Part shown: piece after piece, positions 1 to 6,804 of the stretch | Layout: each line of letters opens with the position of its first letter | How positions within the stretch are numbered: the first letter of the stretch is position 1 | Assembly (NCBI GenBank): GCA_946997535.1 | Contig: CAMPVQ010000013.1 | Span: 1-15,590 of the forward strand | Source of the DNA: an uncultured Candidatus Saccharibacteria bacterium | Lineage (GTDB): Bacteria; Patescibacteriota; Saccharimonadia; Saccharimonadales; Saccharimonadaceae | DNA: 15,590 nucleotides | Reading direction: 5' to 3' | Program-made: the position numbers and the translations under genes | Notes under the pieces: generated by a model | What the model saw: only the letters and a program-made list of their open reading frames with translations | The model's database searches: none | What the model was told of the DNA's origin: nothing

Positions 1-5
1 GGGGG
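1..5 (+). repeat. Poly-G tract cut by the left edge of the window
   Basis: At least five Gs open the window and the run probably continues to the left. The bases after it (TAGACTTTTAAG) match those after the 10-G run at 8132-8141 (TAAACTTTTAAG), so this is the same element in the paralogous gene. It lies in frame with the surface protein downstream. True tract length, and so the ON/OFF state of the gene, cannot be read here. Confidence 0.7.
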
Positions 6-2151
6 TAGACTTTTAAGATATTTTCCCCACATTGTCAAGTGTGAGGGTAAAATAGTTACTTCGGCGCCTCTGGCGCCAACAGCCAACCATAACTTTGCGG
101 CGCCCGCCGCTAGCGGCGCGTTGGTGCAAGGTGGCCAAGCTAATTATAAGAATTTATTCGCAGGCGGTCTCGCCCGCAGGGTGGCGTTTAGTGCTATCGC
201 TCTGGCCGTTGCGCCATTTATCCTCACTGCACCAGTCTATGCTGCTGACGATAACACTGTCAGCATTGCCGTTGACCAGAACGCCGCACTAAAGCCATCT
301 GGCAATCTCTACAAAGCCACCACAAACGTTACAGTTAAGACCGGTAAACCTTACGGCTTCAATCTCACCATGCAAGCCGACACGGCTGACCTTGTAAATA
401 GTAAGGACTCTACGCATAAAATCTCTGCCACCCCAAGCGCTACACTGGTTGCCCTTAACGCCAACCAGTGGGGCTATTCTCTAAATAAGTCTGCCACCAC
501 CTTCAGCGCCGTCCCAGCTGGCGCGCAAGCCACGCCAGCCGTGGTTGTCGATACATCAGTTAAAGGCAAGCAAGCTGGCTGTAATTGTAAAGACCATTGC
601 GATACTAGCGTCACTTTTGCTGCTAACATAGACCCGGCAAAACTCGCCAGTGGTAGCTATTCTACGGCCATCACCTACACAGCAACTGCCAAACCAGCGC
701 CAAAACCGCCGGTAGTTGACCCAACAGTTTGTAAATCAGGCGACCCAAGGAACGATTGCCAAGTTGACCTCGACCCAAACATGATACCAGTCAAATACAC
801 TGGTAGTACTACTCACGCAGAGTGGACTAGTCTTGCCAAGCCAGAAGACAGCTCCAATCAGGGTAACTGGTACAACTACAACAACAAGCAATGGGCCAAT
901 GCCATCACTGTCAAACCAGAAGCTCTCAGTAAATACCAAGGCCAGACTAGGGTGGTAGATCAGTCAGACATCCTCGGCTACTGGGTTTACATTCCGCGCT
1001 ACGCCTATGAAGTCATGCGCCGTGATGCAACCGATGCGCCGGTGCCGGCACAAAACTTTACTATTCATTTTGAAAAGGCTACCGACCCGAAACGCTATCC
1101 AGCTGAATCAAAATGCGCTGGCCGCAATATGGATTACCGTACCACTTGTGGGCTTGACCGCGACTACATTAAGGGTAAGCCAAGCGAGCAGGGCACTTGG
1201 GCTACTCATCCAGCCTTTACCTTCGGCACCAAAGAGCTCAACGGCATCTGGTTTGCCAAGTTTGAGACGACGGGTGATGCGAATCAGCCAACAGTCTTGC
1301 CAAATGAACGCCATATAGAAGGAGGTTATTCAGGCGTCGAGCATATAGGTGGTTTCTATGCCTTAGCTAAGACTATGGGTGTTAATGACCCACAAAACGT
1401 TGGCGGTAATACAAGCGGTGTTAATGCTTCTCAAAATAACCATCATCTAGCCAAACTCAGCTCTCACATGGTCAACAATAACGATTGGGGTGCGGCAGCT
1501 TATCTCAGTGCTAGTAAGTACGGTGCCGGCTACAATAAAGTCCAAATAAATGCTAATGGTGCAATTCATTACAATAGTTGGGGTACCACTGGTTGTGGTC
1601 CATGGGGAAATGGTAATACTGATAGCTATGGTAATAGCAACGATAGATGGATAGATCATAAAGGCATCAGTGCTGGTACTCTTGGTACCCAACAAGCTTG
1701 TAGTACAGATAACCCACAACGTGCCTACAACGGTACTCTTGGCCAACTTACCAGTACTACCAACAACCCAACCGGCATCTACGACATGTCTGGTGGCGGC
1801 AAGGAGTACACTGCCTCTAGCTATACCACTAATCTAAATGAATCTGGTGCAAGTGACAGATGGGGTGATCGCTTTGGCACCAAAGCTCATCCACCATACG
1901 TCAACACATATAACTTTAGCAACTTTAACTCATGCACATATCAAACTTGTGGTGGCCAAGCTCTCTATGAGACGAATAATGGTAATCAATGGAATAGTCA
2001 GATTGCGAGTTTCGTAACGTCGTCTGACCCGTGGTTCATACGGGGTGGCGACTACGGCTATGGCTCGGGCGCTGGGTTGTTCTATGCCTACATCGGCAAT
2101 TACCGCGCCTACGACGACTACGCCTTCCGCGTCGCGCTCGCGCCCCTGTAA
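1..2151 (+). CDS. Large secreted surface protein with C-type-lectin/FGE-like C-terminal domain, 5' end outside window, probably phase variable
   Basis: The frame is open from base 1 to the TAA at 2149-2151, at least 716 residues. The TTG or ATG starts further in are less likely because homology to the second copy (8106-10083) runs right up to the G tract. A basic N-region is followed by a hydrophobic stretch beginning VAFSAIALAVAPF and a likely signal peptidase site VYA/ADD near base 243. Next comes a roughly 150-residue Thr/Ala/Ser-rich module, probably a beta-sandwich, ending in YSTAITYTATAKP. A Cys pair (CKSGDPRNDC) leads into a domain with WVYIPRYAYE, GIWFAKFE, WGAAAYL, GIYDMSGGG and a C-terminal RGG-GAGLF-FRVAL signature, typical of FGE-sulfatase/C-type lectin folds. 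No LPxTG or C-terminal anchor is visible. A 28-residue insert, absent from copy 2, lies before the signal core. It is probably a displayed ligand-binding protein; the ligand is unknown. Confidence 0.8.
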   Translation, partial: GGRLLRYFPHIVKCEGKIVTSAPLAPTANHNFAAPAASGALVQGGQANYKNLFAGGLARRVAFSAIALAVAPFILTAPVYAADDNTVSIAVDQNAALKPSGNLYKATTNVTVKTGKPYGFNLTMQADTADLVNSKDSTHKISATPSATLVALNANQWGYSLNKSATTFSAVPAGAQATPAVVVDTSVKGKQAGCNCKDHCDTSVTFAANIDPAKLASGSYSTAITYTATAKPAPKPPVVDPTVCKSGDPRNDCQVDLDPNMIPVKYTGSTTHAEWTSLAKPEDSSNQGNWYNYNNKQWANAITVKPEALSKYQGQTRVVDQSDILGYWVYIPRYAYEVMRRDATDAPVPAQNFTIHFEKATDPKRYPAESKCAGRNMDYRTTCGLDRDYIKGKPSEQGTWATHPAFTFGTKELNGIWFAKFETTGDANQPTVLPNERHIEGGYSGVEHIGGFYALAKTMGVNDPQNVGGNTSGVNASQNNHHLAKLSSHMVNNNDWGAAAYLSASKYGAGYNKVQINANGAIHYNSWGTTGCGPWGNGNTDSYGNSNDRWIDHKGISAGTLGTQQACSTDNPQRAYNGTLGQLTSTTNNPTGIYDMSGGGKEYTASSYTTNLNESGASDRWGDRFGTKAHPPYVNTYNFSNFNSCTYQTCGGQALYETNNGNQWNSQIASFVTSSDPWFIRGGDYGYGSGAGLFYAYIGNYRAYDDYAFRVALAPL
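105..118. repeat. Perfect GC palindrome in the N-terminal insert
   Basis: CGCCGCTAGCGGCG is a perfect 14-base palindrome. It sits in the coding stretch (about bases 93-176) that is present in this surface gene but missing from the paralogue at 8106-10083, so it may mark the insertion. Confidence 0.5.
2011..2148 (+). other. Variable-region-like 3' block of the surface gene (DGR-type target candidate)
   Basis: The last 46 codons start at TTCGTAACG, a string shared with copy 2 at 9934-9942. From here G+C jumps: 23/60 at 1921-1980, 27/60 at 1981-2040, 37/60 at 2041-2100 and 35/50 at 2101-2150. The framework residues (FVT, PWF, RGG, GSGAGLF, AFRVAL) are shared with copy 2. About 16 interspersed positions are radically different and almost all are NNY codons. 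That fits AAY-templated mutagenesis of a C-type lectin binding face. The 3' end is very GC-rich, as in an IMH element. No template repeat or reverse transcriptase is in the window. Confidence 0.5.
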
Positions 2152-2157
2152 GACTAA

Positions 2158-2185
2158 ATCTGCGTTGGTGTACACCGCCGCAGAT
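2158..2185 (+). repeat. Inverted repeat just after the surface gene stop codon
   Basis: ATCTGCG at 2158-2164 pairs with CGCAGAT at 2179-2185, and the interior holds the palindrome GGTGTACACC (2167-2176). It lies 6 bases after the stop and has no T run, so it is not a classical terminator. Its position matches the hairpin found downstream of known DGR variable regions, and also the hairpin at 10093-10107 after copy 2. Confidence 0.6.
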
Positions 2186-2297
2186 CTGGCTTCAGACAAT
2201 AAGAGGAATAGATGCGTTCGCCGGAGGCGCTACTACATGAATCATGCAGCTTTCCACCGCAGCTAGAGAGTGGCTCCTCGAATTACCAGCCAACTTG

Positions 2298-2317
2298 CGC
2301 CCCCACGGGGCGTTTTT
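2298..2317 (+). terminator. Rho-independent terminator of the first surface gene
   Basis: CGCCCC (2298-2303), a three-base loop, GGGGCG (2307-2312) and then TTTTT form a compact intrinsic terminator. It separates the surface gene from the next gene and its own promoter. Confidence 0.85.
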
Positions 2318-2338
2318 AATAACTTTTTCCTTCCGAAG

Positions 2339-2347
2339 TGCTATAAT
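2339..2347 (+). promoter_or_regulatory. Extended -10 promoter of the membrane-anchored paralogue
   Basis: TGC-TATAAT is a perfect extended -10 with no convincing -35 box. It predicts a start near 2354 and a leader of about 20 bases before the ATG at 2375. Confidence 0.65.
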
Positions 2348-2374
2348 GTAAGCATAAACGAAAGCGAGAAGGGA

Positions 2375-3895
2375 ATGAATCAGTATCCAGGGAAGGGGCC
2401 GATTACCGTCAAGCGGGTGCTTGGCTCTGTTGTGGTTGCTTTAATCGTTGTCGGTGGGATGTTTGTCGGCGGGCAGCTCGACCAGCACGCCAACATTCAG
2501 GCGCAGGGCGGCGCACCCGTGGCTAAGTCGAAGCAAACGCAGGTGAGCACTGAGGTTTGTCGCTCGGGCGGCAAACAAAACGAGTGTAAAGTTGACCTGA
2601 TGGCGGGGCTCGTGCCAGTGGTGTACGACGCCAGCGTGCCAAACAAGTGGCGTACGCTTGCGCAAGCGGAAGACGCGCAGCATGCCGGCGCGTGGTATGA
2701 TTATAACCAAGGCAAGTGGGCGAATGCCGTTTCGTTTCAGCCTGGTGCTATCGACAAGTACAAGGGCAAGGACATGCCGCTCGACTTAAACGACGTGGCG
2801 GCCTTCTGGGTGTATATTCCACGTTACGCTTATGAGGTGCAGCGGCGTGATGTGACCGACAAGCCGGTCAAGCCGAGCAACTTCGCCATTCAGTTTGAGA
2901 CTGTGTCGAGCCCAGTGCATCAGCCGGCGGCTTGCCAGAACGGTCAAGGCAAGGACTACCGCACCGAGTGCGGGTTGGACCGTCACTACGCCACGTCAGC
3001 CACGGCGGCAGGCAAGGGTAGCACTTGGGCTACTCATCCCGCCTTCACGGCAGATGGCAAACAGCTTAACGGCATCTGGTTTGCGAAGTTTGAAGTCACG
3101 GGCACCAGCCAAATTCCAACTGTGCTGCCGAATCAGCGCCACCTCAGCGGCCACGACGACGCGGCAGCTAATATGGGCGCGGCAACCGCGGTGGCGGCGA
3201 GCCTTGGTGGCAAATCTGCCAGCCTGATTTCGGCGGCCGACTGGGGCGCGGCGGCTTATTTGGCTGCCAGTAAGTACGGTGCTGGCTTTGATAAAGTTCA
3301 GCCTAACACGCAAATCACCGACCATACGACCGGCGCGCGTGCTGGCGCTCGCCACAGCGTTGGTACTACGGGCTGCGGACCGTTTGCGGCGGGCAGCATT
3401 GAGACTTACGGCGACGCGGGCGCGCAACACCCGACGGCAAGTGGTGCGCTTGGCACGGATTTGGCTTGTGACAGCAAAGACGCCAGCAAGAGTTATGACG
3501 GCCAGCTGGGCCAACTCGCTAGCACGACCGGTAACCCAACTGGCATTTACGACATGGCTGGTGGCGGCATGGAGTACGCCGCGGACAAGTTTAACTTCAC
3601 CAACATGGCGCAGTGCACGTGGGAGACTTGTGGCGGCCGCGCGCTATATGAGGTGCAATCGACCACCAAGGACCGAAACTGGCTTGACCAGCGCGGTGAG
3701 TTCCTCAAGCGCGACGCCAAGTTGCTTGCTCGCGGTGGCCGCGCCGGCTATTCTAAGGAAGAGATGGCACGCGACATCGACGGCGATGACGGCGACGGCG
3801 CCAAGCACGGAAAGGCGGGCCTCTTTTACAGTGGCTACATTTACGGCATGTTTGGCATGTACGACAGCGTACGCGTAGTGCTGAAGGCGAACTAG
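2375..3895 (+). CDS. Membrane-anchored or secreted paralogue with C-type-lectin/FGE-like domain
   Basis: 506 residues from ATG 2375. The frame is open further upstream, but ATG 2375 has a purine-rich AGAAGGG just before it and follows the -10 box. Residues 15-33 form one hydrophobic segment after a Lys/Arg start, so the protein is an exported N-anchored or signal-peptide protein. It lacks the beta-sandwich module of the flanking copies but shares the rest: the CRSGGKQNEC Cys pair, WVYIPRYAYE, LNGIWFAKFE, WGAAAYLAASKYGAG, TTGCGP, GIYDMAGGG, CTWETCGG and the terminal RGG...KAGLFY...VRVVL. The loop between RGG and AGLF is about 20 residues longer and rich in Asp, Gly and Lys. It has no G tract, and it uses GCG/CCG-rich codons like parA and parB, unlike the two large copies. 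It is probably a constitutive relative of the variable proteins; its function is unknown. Confidence 0.8.
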   Translation: MNQYPGKGPITVKRVLGSVVVALIVVGGMFVGGQLDQHANIQAQGGAPVAKSKQTQVSTEVCRSGGKQNECKVDLMAGLVPVVYDASVPNKWRTLAQAEDAQHAGAWYDYNQGKWANAVSFQPGAIDKYKGKDMPLDLNDVAAFWVYIPRYAYEVQRRDVTDKPVKPSNFAIQFETVSSPVHQPAACQNGQGKDYRTECGLDRHYATSATAAGKGSTWATHPAFTADGKQLNGIWFAKFEVTGTSQIPTVLPNQRHLSGHDDAAANMGAATAVAASLGGKSASLISAADWGAAAYLAASKYGAGFDKVQPNTQITDHTTGARAGARHSVGTTGCGPFAAGSIETYGDAGAQHPTASGALGTDLACDSKDASKSYDGQLGQLASTTGNPTGIYDMAGGGMEYAADKFNFTNMAQCTWETCGGRALYEVQSTTKDRNWLDQRGEFLKRDAKLLARGGRAGYSKEEMARDIDGDDGDGAKHGKAGLFYSGYIYGMFGMYDSVRVVLKAN

Positions 3896-3936
3896 GCGAA
3901 TTATCGAATTGAACAAATTAATTAATTACGCCAGCG

Positions 3937-3958
3937 AATTGCGCCCACCAAAGCAATT
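3937..3958. repeat. Small inverted repeat between the surface paralogue and parA
   Basis: AATTGC (3937-3942) and GCAATT (3953-3958) flank a ten-base loop, followed only by TTC. It could act as a weak terminator for the gene upstream; evidence is thin. The rest of 3896-3984 shows only AT-rich sequence. Confidence 0.3.
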
Positions 3959-3984
3959 TCCGCGGCCAATTTTCGCGCGGCGTG

Positions 3985-3993
3985 TGGTATAAT
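3985..3993 (+). promoter_or_regulatory. Extended -10 promoter of parA
   Basis: TGG-TATAAT ends ten bases before the parA ATG at 4004, so the transcript would have almost no leader. No clear -35 box is visible. Confidence 0.65.
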
Positions 3994-4003
3994 AAAAGCA
4001 GTT

Positions 4004-4804
4004 ATGGCTAATATCATTGCAGTGATAAACCAAAAAGGTGGAGTGGGTAAGACTACGACCGCCATTAACATGAGTTATAATTTGGCGAAGCATCACGGCG
4101 CCCGTGTGCTGCTGATTGACTTCGACCCGCAGGGCAACGCTACCTCTGGTCTCGGGGTGGATAAAACGAAGCTAGTCAGCGCCGAGCATCCCGACGGCTT
4201 ACCGACCATGCTTGAGGTGATTGCTGGCCAAGTACCACTGAGTGACGCTATTCAAGCTACCAAGTTTAAGCGTCTCAACATCGCGCCGAGCACGCCGCAG
4301 CTGGCTGACGCTGAAGCTGGGCTCGCTAGCGCGGCGCAGCGTTATGTGCGTTTGCAGCTTGCCTTGCAGCCTGAGTTGGATAATTACGACTATATTTTGA
4401 TTGACTGCCCGCCGGCGCTCTCGCTCTTGACGCTCAATGTTTTGGTGGCGTGCAACCAGACTTTATTGCCGGTACAGGCGGAGTTTTACGCGCTGGAGGG
4501 CTTGACGCAGCTGCTTGACACCATGCGTGTGGTGCGTCAACAGCTTAACCCGACTTTGGAACTACTGGGCGTTTTGGTGACCATGATGGACAGCCGCACG
4601 ACGTTGTCGCAGCAGGTATATCAAGAGGTGGCGAAGCACTTCCCGGGCAAGACTTTTGAGACCAAGATTCCGCGCAACATCCGCTTGGCTGAAGCGCCGT
4701 CACACGGTTTGCCAGTAGGCGCTTACGACAAGTTTTCTAAGGGTGCGCGCGCCTATCGCGCTGCTACCAACGAGCTGCTGGAACGCCTCGGCGTAAAAGC
4801 ATAA
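4004..4804 (+). CDS. parA: ParA/Soj-family chromosome-partitioning ATPase
   Basis: 266 residues, a normal size for chromosomal ParA/Soj. It is a deviant-Walker ATPase that forms dimers on DNA and moves ParB-bound origins. The Walker A motif KGGVGKTT is at residues 11-18, with the signature Lys11. The A' motif LIDFDPQGN is at about 37-45 and the Walker B motif ILIDCPPA at 131-138. The short N-terminus has no DNA-binding domain, as in chromosomal rather than plasmid type Ia ParA. The ATG is chosen because it directly follows the promoter and starts at the conserved beta-strand. No Shine-Dalgarno is visible, which fits leaderless initiation. parB follows 18 bases after the stop but has its own -10 box in that gap. 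Confidence 0.95.
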   Translation: MANIIAVINQKGGVGKTTTAINMSYNLAKHHGARVLLIDFDPQGNATSGLGVDKTKLVSAEHPDGLPTMLEVIAGQVPLSDAIQATKFKRLNIAPSTPQLADAEAGLASAAQRYVRLQLALQPELDNYDYILIDCPPALSLLTLNVLVACNQTLLPVQAEFYALEGLTQLLDTMRVVRQQLNPTLELLGVLVTMMDSRTTLSQQVYQEVAKHFPGKTFETKIPRNIRLAEAPSHGLPVGAYDKFSKGARAYRAATNELLERLGVKA

Positions 4805-4807
4805 CTG

Positions 4808-4816
4808 TGATATAAT
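4808..4816 (+). promoter_or_regulatory. Extended -10 promoter of parB
   Basis: TGA-TATAAT lies in the 18-base parA-parB gap and ends six bases before ATG 4823. Transcription would start at or next to the ATG, giving a leaderless message independent of parA. No good -35 is seen. Confidence 0.6.
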
Positions 4817-4822
4817 AGACTT

Positions 4823-5728
4823 ATGGTAAAAAGAGGGCTAGGCAGGGGTTTTGCTTCACTAATCCCGACCGACGTGGTCGATAGCGACTTCGACATCACG
4901 GCGGCTGAAGACGAAAAGTTGTCCGCAGTGCGGTTGCTGAATTTGGCGGATATCGTCCCCAATCCAGACCAGCCGCGGCGTAACTTTAAGCCAGAAGAAT
5001 TGCAAGAGCTGGCGGATTCTATCGCCGAGCACGGCTTGTTGCAGCCAATTGTGGTGACGCCGGGCAAGGTGGCAGGACAGTTTGAGATTGTCGCGGGCGA
5101 GCGTCGCTACCGCGCGGCGAAGCTGGCGGGGCTAGACAAAGTCTCGGCCATTGTGCGCAAGCTCTCTGATCAGCACAAGTTGGAGCTGGCTATTGTGGAG
5201 AATGTGCAGCGCGAGGATCTCAATCCTCTAGAAACTGCCACGGCGTACGCCAAGCTACGCACGCAGTTTAACATGCCGGACGATGAGATTGCGCGGCGGG
5301 TGGGCCGCGCCACGAGCACGATTCGCAATAACATCCGCCTCTTAAATTTGCCCGACGAAGCGAAGCAGGCGCTAGTGAAGGGTGAGCTTGGCGAGGCGCA
5401 CGCGCGGCAAATTTTGGCTTTGCCGACGCCGGAGCTCAAGCATCAGTTGCTGCGTCACATCATTGACGAAGGCTGGACGGTAAACAAGGCCGAGCGCTTT
5501 GTCATCGGTTACAAGCGCGGGCTAGAGCAAGGCGATGGCGGCATTTCGGCCGCGCGGCAGGCGACTCGCACACAGACGCCGTGGACGGACTGCATTGCGA
5601 AGCGGTTGGGCTTTAGCGCAAAAAATGTTTCAGTGAAGACCACAGCGCACGGCGGCCAGCTGATTATTAAGTATCGTGACGACGCCGACTTGGCTAAAAT
5701 AACAGAGATAATGGGGTTGAAAAAGTGA
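4823..5728 (+). CDS. parB: ParB/Spo0J-family CTP-dependent chromosome-partitioning protein
   Basis: 301 residues. ParB binds parS sites, spreads as a CTP-dependent sliding clamp, and works with ParA to segregate origins. The N-terminus MVKRGLGRGFASLIP is the typical ParA-contacting, basic start. NPDQPRRNF is at 47-55, the CTP-binding GERRYR motif at 92-97, ENVQREDLNPLE at about 126-137, and a helix-turn-helix with RRVGRATSTIRNNIRLL at about 158-174. A C-terminal dimerisation region follows. The stop codon TGA overlaps the GTG start of the next gene. No intact parS palindrome was found nearby. Confidence 0.95.
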   Translation: MVKRGLGRGFASLIPTDVVDSDFDITAAEDEKLSAVRLLNLADIVPNPDQPRRNFKPEELQELADSIAEHGLLQPIVVTPGKVAGQFEIVAGERRYRAAKLAGLDKVSAIVRKLSDQHKLELAIVENVQREDLNPLETATAYAKLRTQFNMPDDEIARRVGRATSTIRNNIRLLNLPDEAKQALVKGELGEAHARQILALPTPELKHQLLRHIIDEGWTVNKAERFVIGYKRGLEQGDGGISAARQATRTQTPWTDCIAKRLGFSAKNVSVKTTAHGGQLIIKYRDDADLAKITEIMGLKK

Positions 5729-6531
5729 AATCAGATATGAGACCATGGGACGATGCGCTGAACAACGAGCGGATGCGCGACGATGACGACCAGCGCTTTG
5801 GGCGCTACACGAATGATTTAGTACACGGGCTGGAGACCATCCGCAAGTACCCGCAGGGGGTGACAGTGTTTGGTTCGGCGCGCTTTAGTGAGAAGAATAA
5901 GTTTTATCAGGCGGCGTACGAGCTGGGGGCTAAGCTGGCGCGGCACGGCCACACAGTGACCACCGGTGGTGGGCCGGGCATTATGGAGGCAGCCAACCGC
6001 GGCGCGTACGATTACTGCGGCCGCAGCGTGGGGCTGAATATCCACTTGGCGACCGAGCAGGACTTAAACCCATACACCACTGACTCAATGGAGTTTCATT
6101 ACTTCTTTGCGCGCAAGGTGATGATGACTTTTAGCGGCAAGGTGTTTGTCTTCTTCCCAGGCGGCTTCGGCACGATGGACGAGTTTTCGGAGATTTTGGA
6201 GCTGACCCACACGGGCAAGACGCCACACGCGCCGATATTTTTGTACGGCAGCGAATTTTGGCAGGGGCTTGACCAGTGGTTTGCTGGGCCAATGAGCGAT
6301 TGGCACTTGATTGAGACGGGTGAGCCGGGCGAGATGAATGAGATGATTACCGACAAGGCGGCGGATTACGGTCGGGTGCGCGATGCCCGCGACCTCTATC
6401 GCATTACGGATAATATCGACGACATCGTGGCGGCAGCGGACGCTACCGACCCACAGGATATCGATGAGCTGGCGCGGCGCGTGGAAATGTGCTGCCGCTT
6501 TAAGCGCCACGACAAGGCAGACAACCAGTAG
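5725..6531 (+). CDS. LOG-family (TIGR00730-like) nucleotide 5'-monophosphate phosphoribohydrolase
   Basis: 268 residues starting at GTG 5725, which overlaps the parB stop by four bases (GTGA), a sign of translational coupling; an alternative ATG is at 5737. The Rossmann-fold LOG signature is complete: GGGPGIMEAANRG at 81-93 and PGGFGTMDE at 145-153, the loop that carries the catalytic Glu. Family members cleave the N-glycosidic bond of nucleoside monophosphates (cytokinin activation in plants, purine/pyrimidine nucleotide salvage in bacteria). The older name 'lysine decarboxylase' is a misannotation. Residues 1-40 form a charged extension ahead of the core, as in longer bacterial members. The substrate cannot be read from sequence. 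Confidence 0.88.
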   Translation: MKSDMRPWDDALNNERMRDDDDQRFGRYTNDLVHGLETIRKYPQGVTVFGSARFSEKNKFYQAAYELGAKLARHGHTVTTGGGPGIMEAANRGAYDYCGRSVGLNIHLATEQDLNPYTTDSMEFHYFFARKVMMTFSGKVFVFFPGGFGTMDEFSEILELTHTGKTPHAPIFLYGSEFWQGLDQWFAGPMSDWHLIETGEPGEMNEMITDKAADYGRVRDARDLYRITDNIDDIVAAADATDPQDIDELARRVEMCCRFKRHDKADNQ

Positions 6532-6767
6532 CTGGCGGCTGAGCCGCGGCTGGGCTGGCTTTGTTTGGATTATTTGGGCGCGCCGCCACGGTCGGTGGCC
6601 CTCCGCGCCGCGACTTTGGTTTGGTGCGCCGCCCGTGGGATTGCTCCGTGCCATGGGTGCGGCTTATTTCTGGCGGCAGTTTAGTATTTTAGTGTACAGT
6701 TGACCCGCCGGCGGCGGGGCTTCACCTCTGTTAACGGCGGCGGTTTAGCTTAAGCTGAACTAAAAAT
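6532..6767. other. GC-rich gene-free region with several hairpins
   Basis: No convincing gene is present on either strand. GCGGC-TGA-GCCGC (6535-6547) follows the LOG stop, with a poor T-rich stretch after it, and may be a weak terminator. CCCGCC-GGC-GGCGGG (6704-6718) is a second strong hairpin without a T run. The stretch 6577-6620 is also rich in GC inverted words. No RNase P, tmRNA, SRP or tRNA hallmark was recognised. Confidence 0.45.
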
Positions 6768-6797
6768 TTGAACAGAAAAACGGTAGTATAGTATAAT
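6768..6797 (+). promoter_or_regulatory. Sigma-70-type promoter of prfB
   Basis: TTGAAC (6768-6773), an 18-base spacer and a perfect TATAAT (6792-6797). The -10 ends seven bases before the ATG at 6805, so the predicted start point is at or next to the start codon and the message would be leaderless. Confidence 0.75.
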
Positions 6798-6804
6798 TGA
6801 ACTA

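Noticed and set aside
1295..1315. LPN in the surface proteins as a sortase motif
   Set aside because: LPNERH, LPNKTH and LPNQRH lie in mid-domain, with no following membrane segment or basic tail.
1190..2148. Catalytically active formylglycine-generating enzyme
   Set aside because: The domain has the fold signatures (GIYDMSGGG, RGG...FRVAL) but the C-terminal block that would hold the catalytic Cys residues has none, in all three paralogues.
2200..2297. DGR template repeat or reverse transcriptase in the window
   Set aside because: The non-coding stretches after both surface genes (2152-2341, 10084-10312) show no second copy of the variable blocks, and no frame carries a reverse transcriptase motif such as YADD.
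5626..5639. TGTTTCAGTGAAGA inside parB as a parS site
   Set aside because: It resembles half of the parS palindrome TGTTTCACGTGAAACA but lacks the central C and ends wrongly, so the dyad is broken. ParB binding is unlikely.
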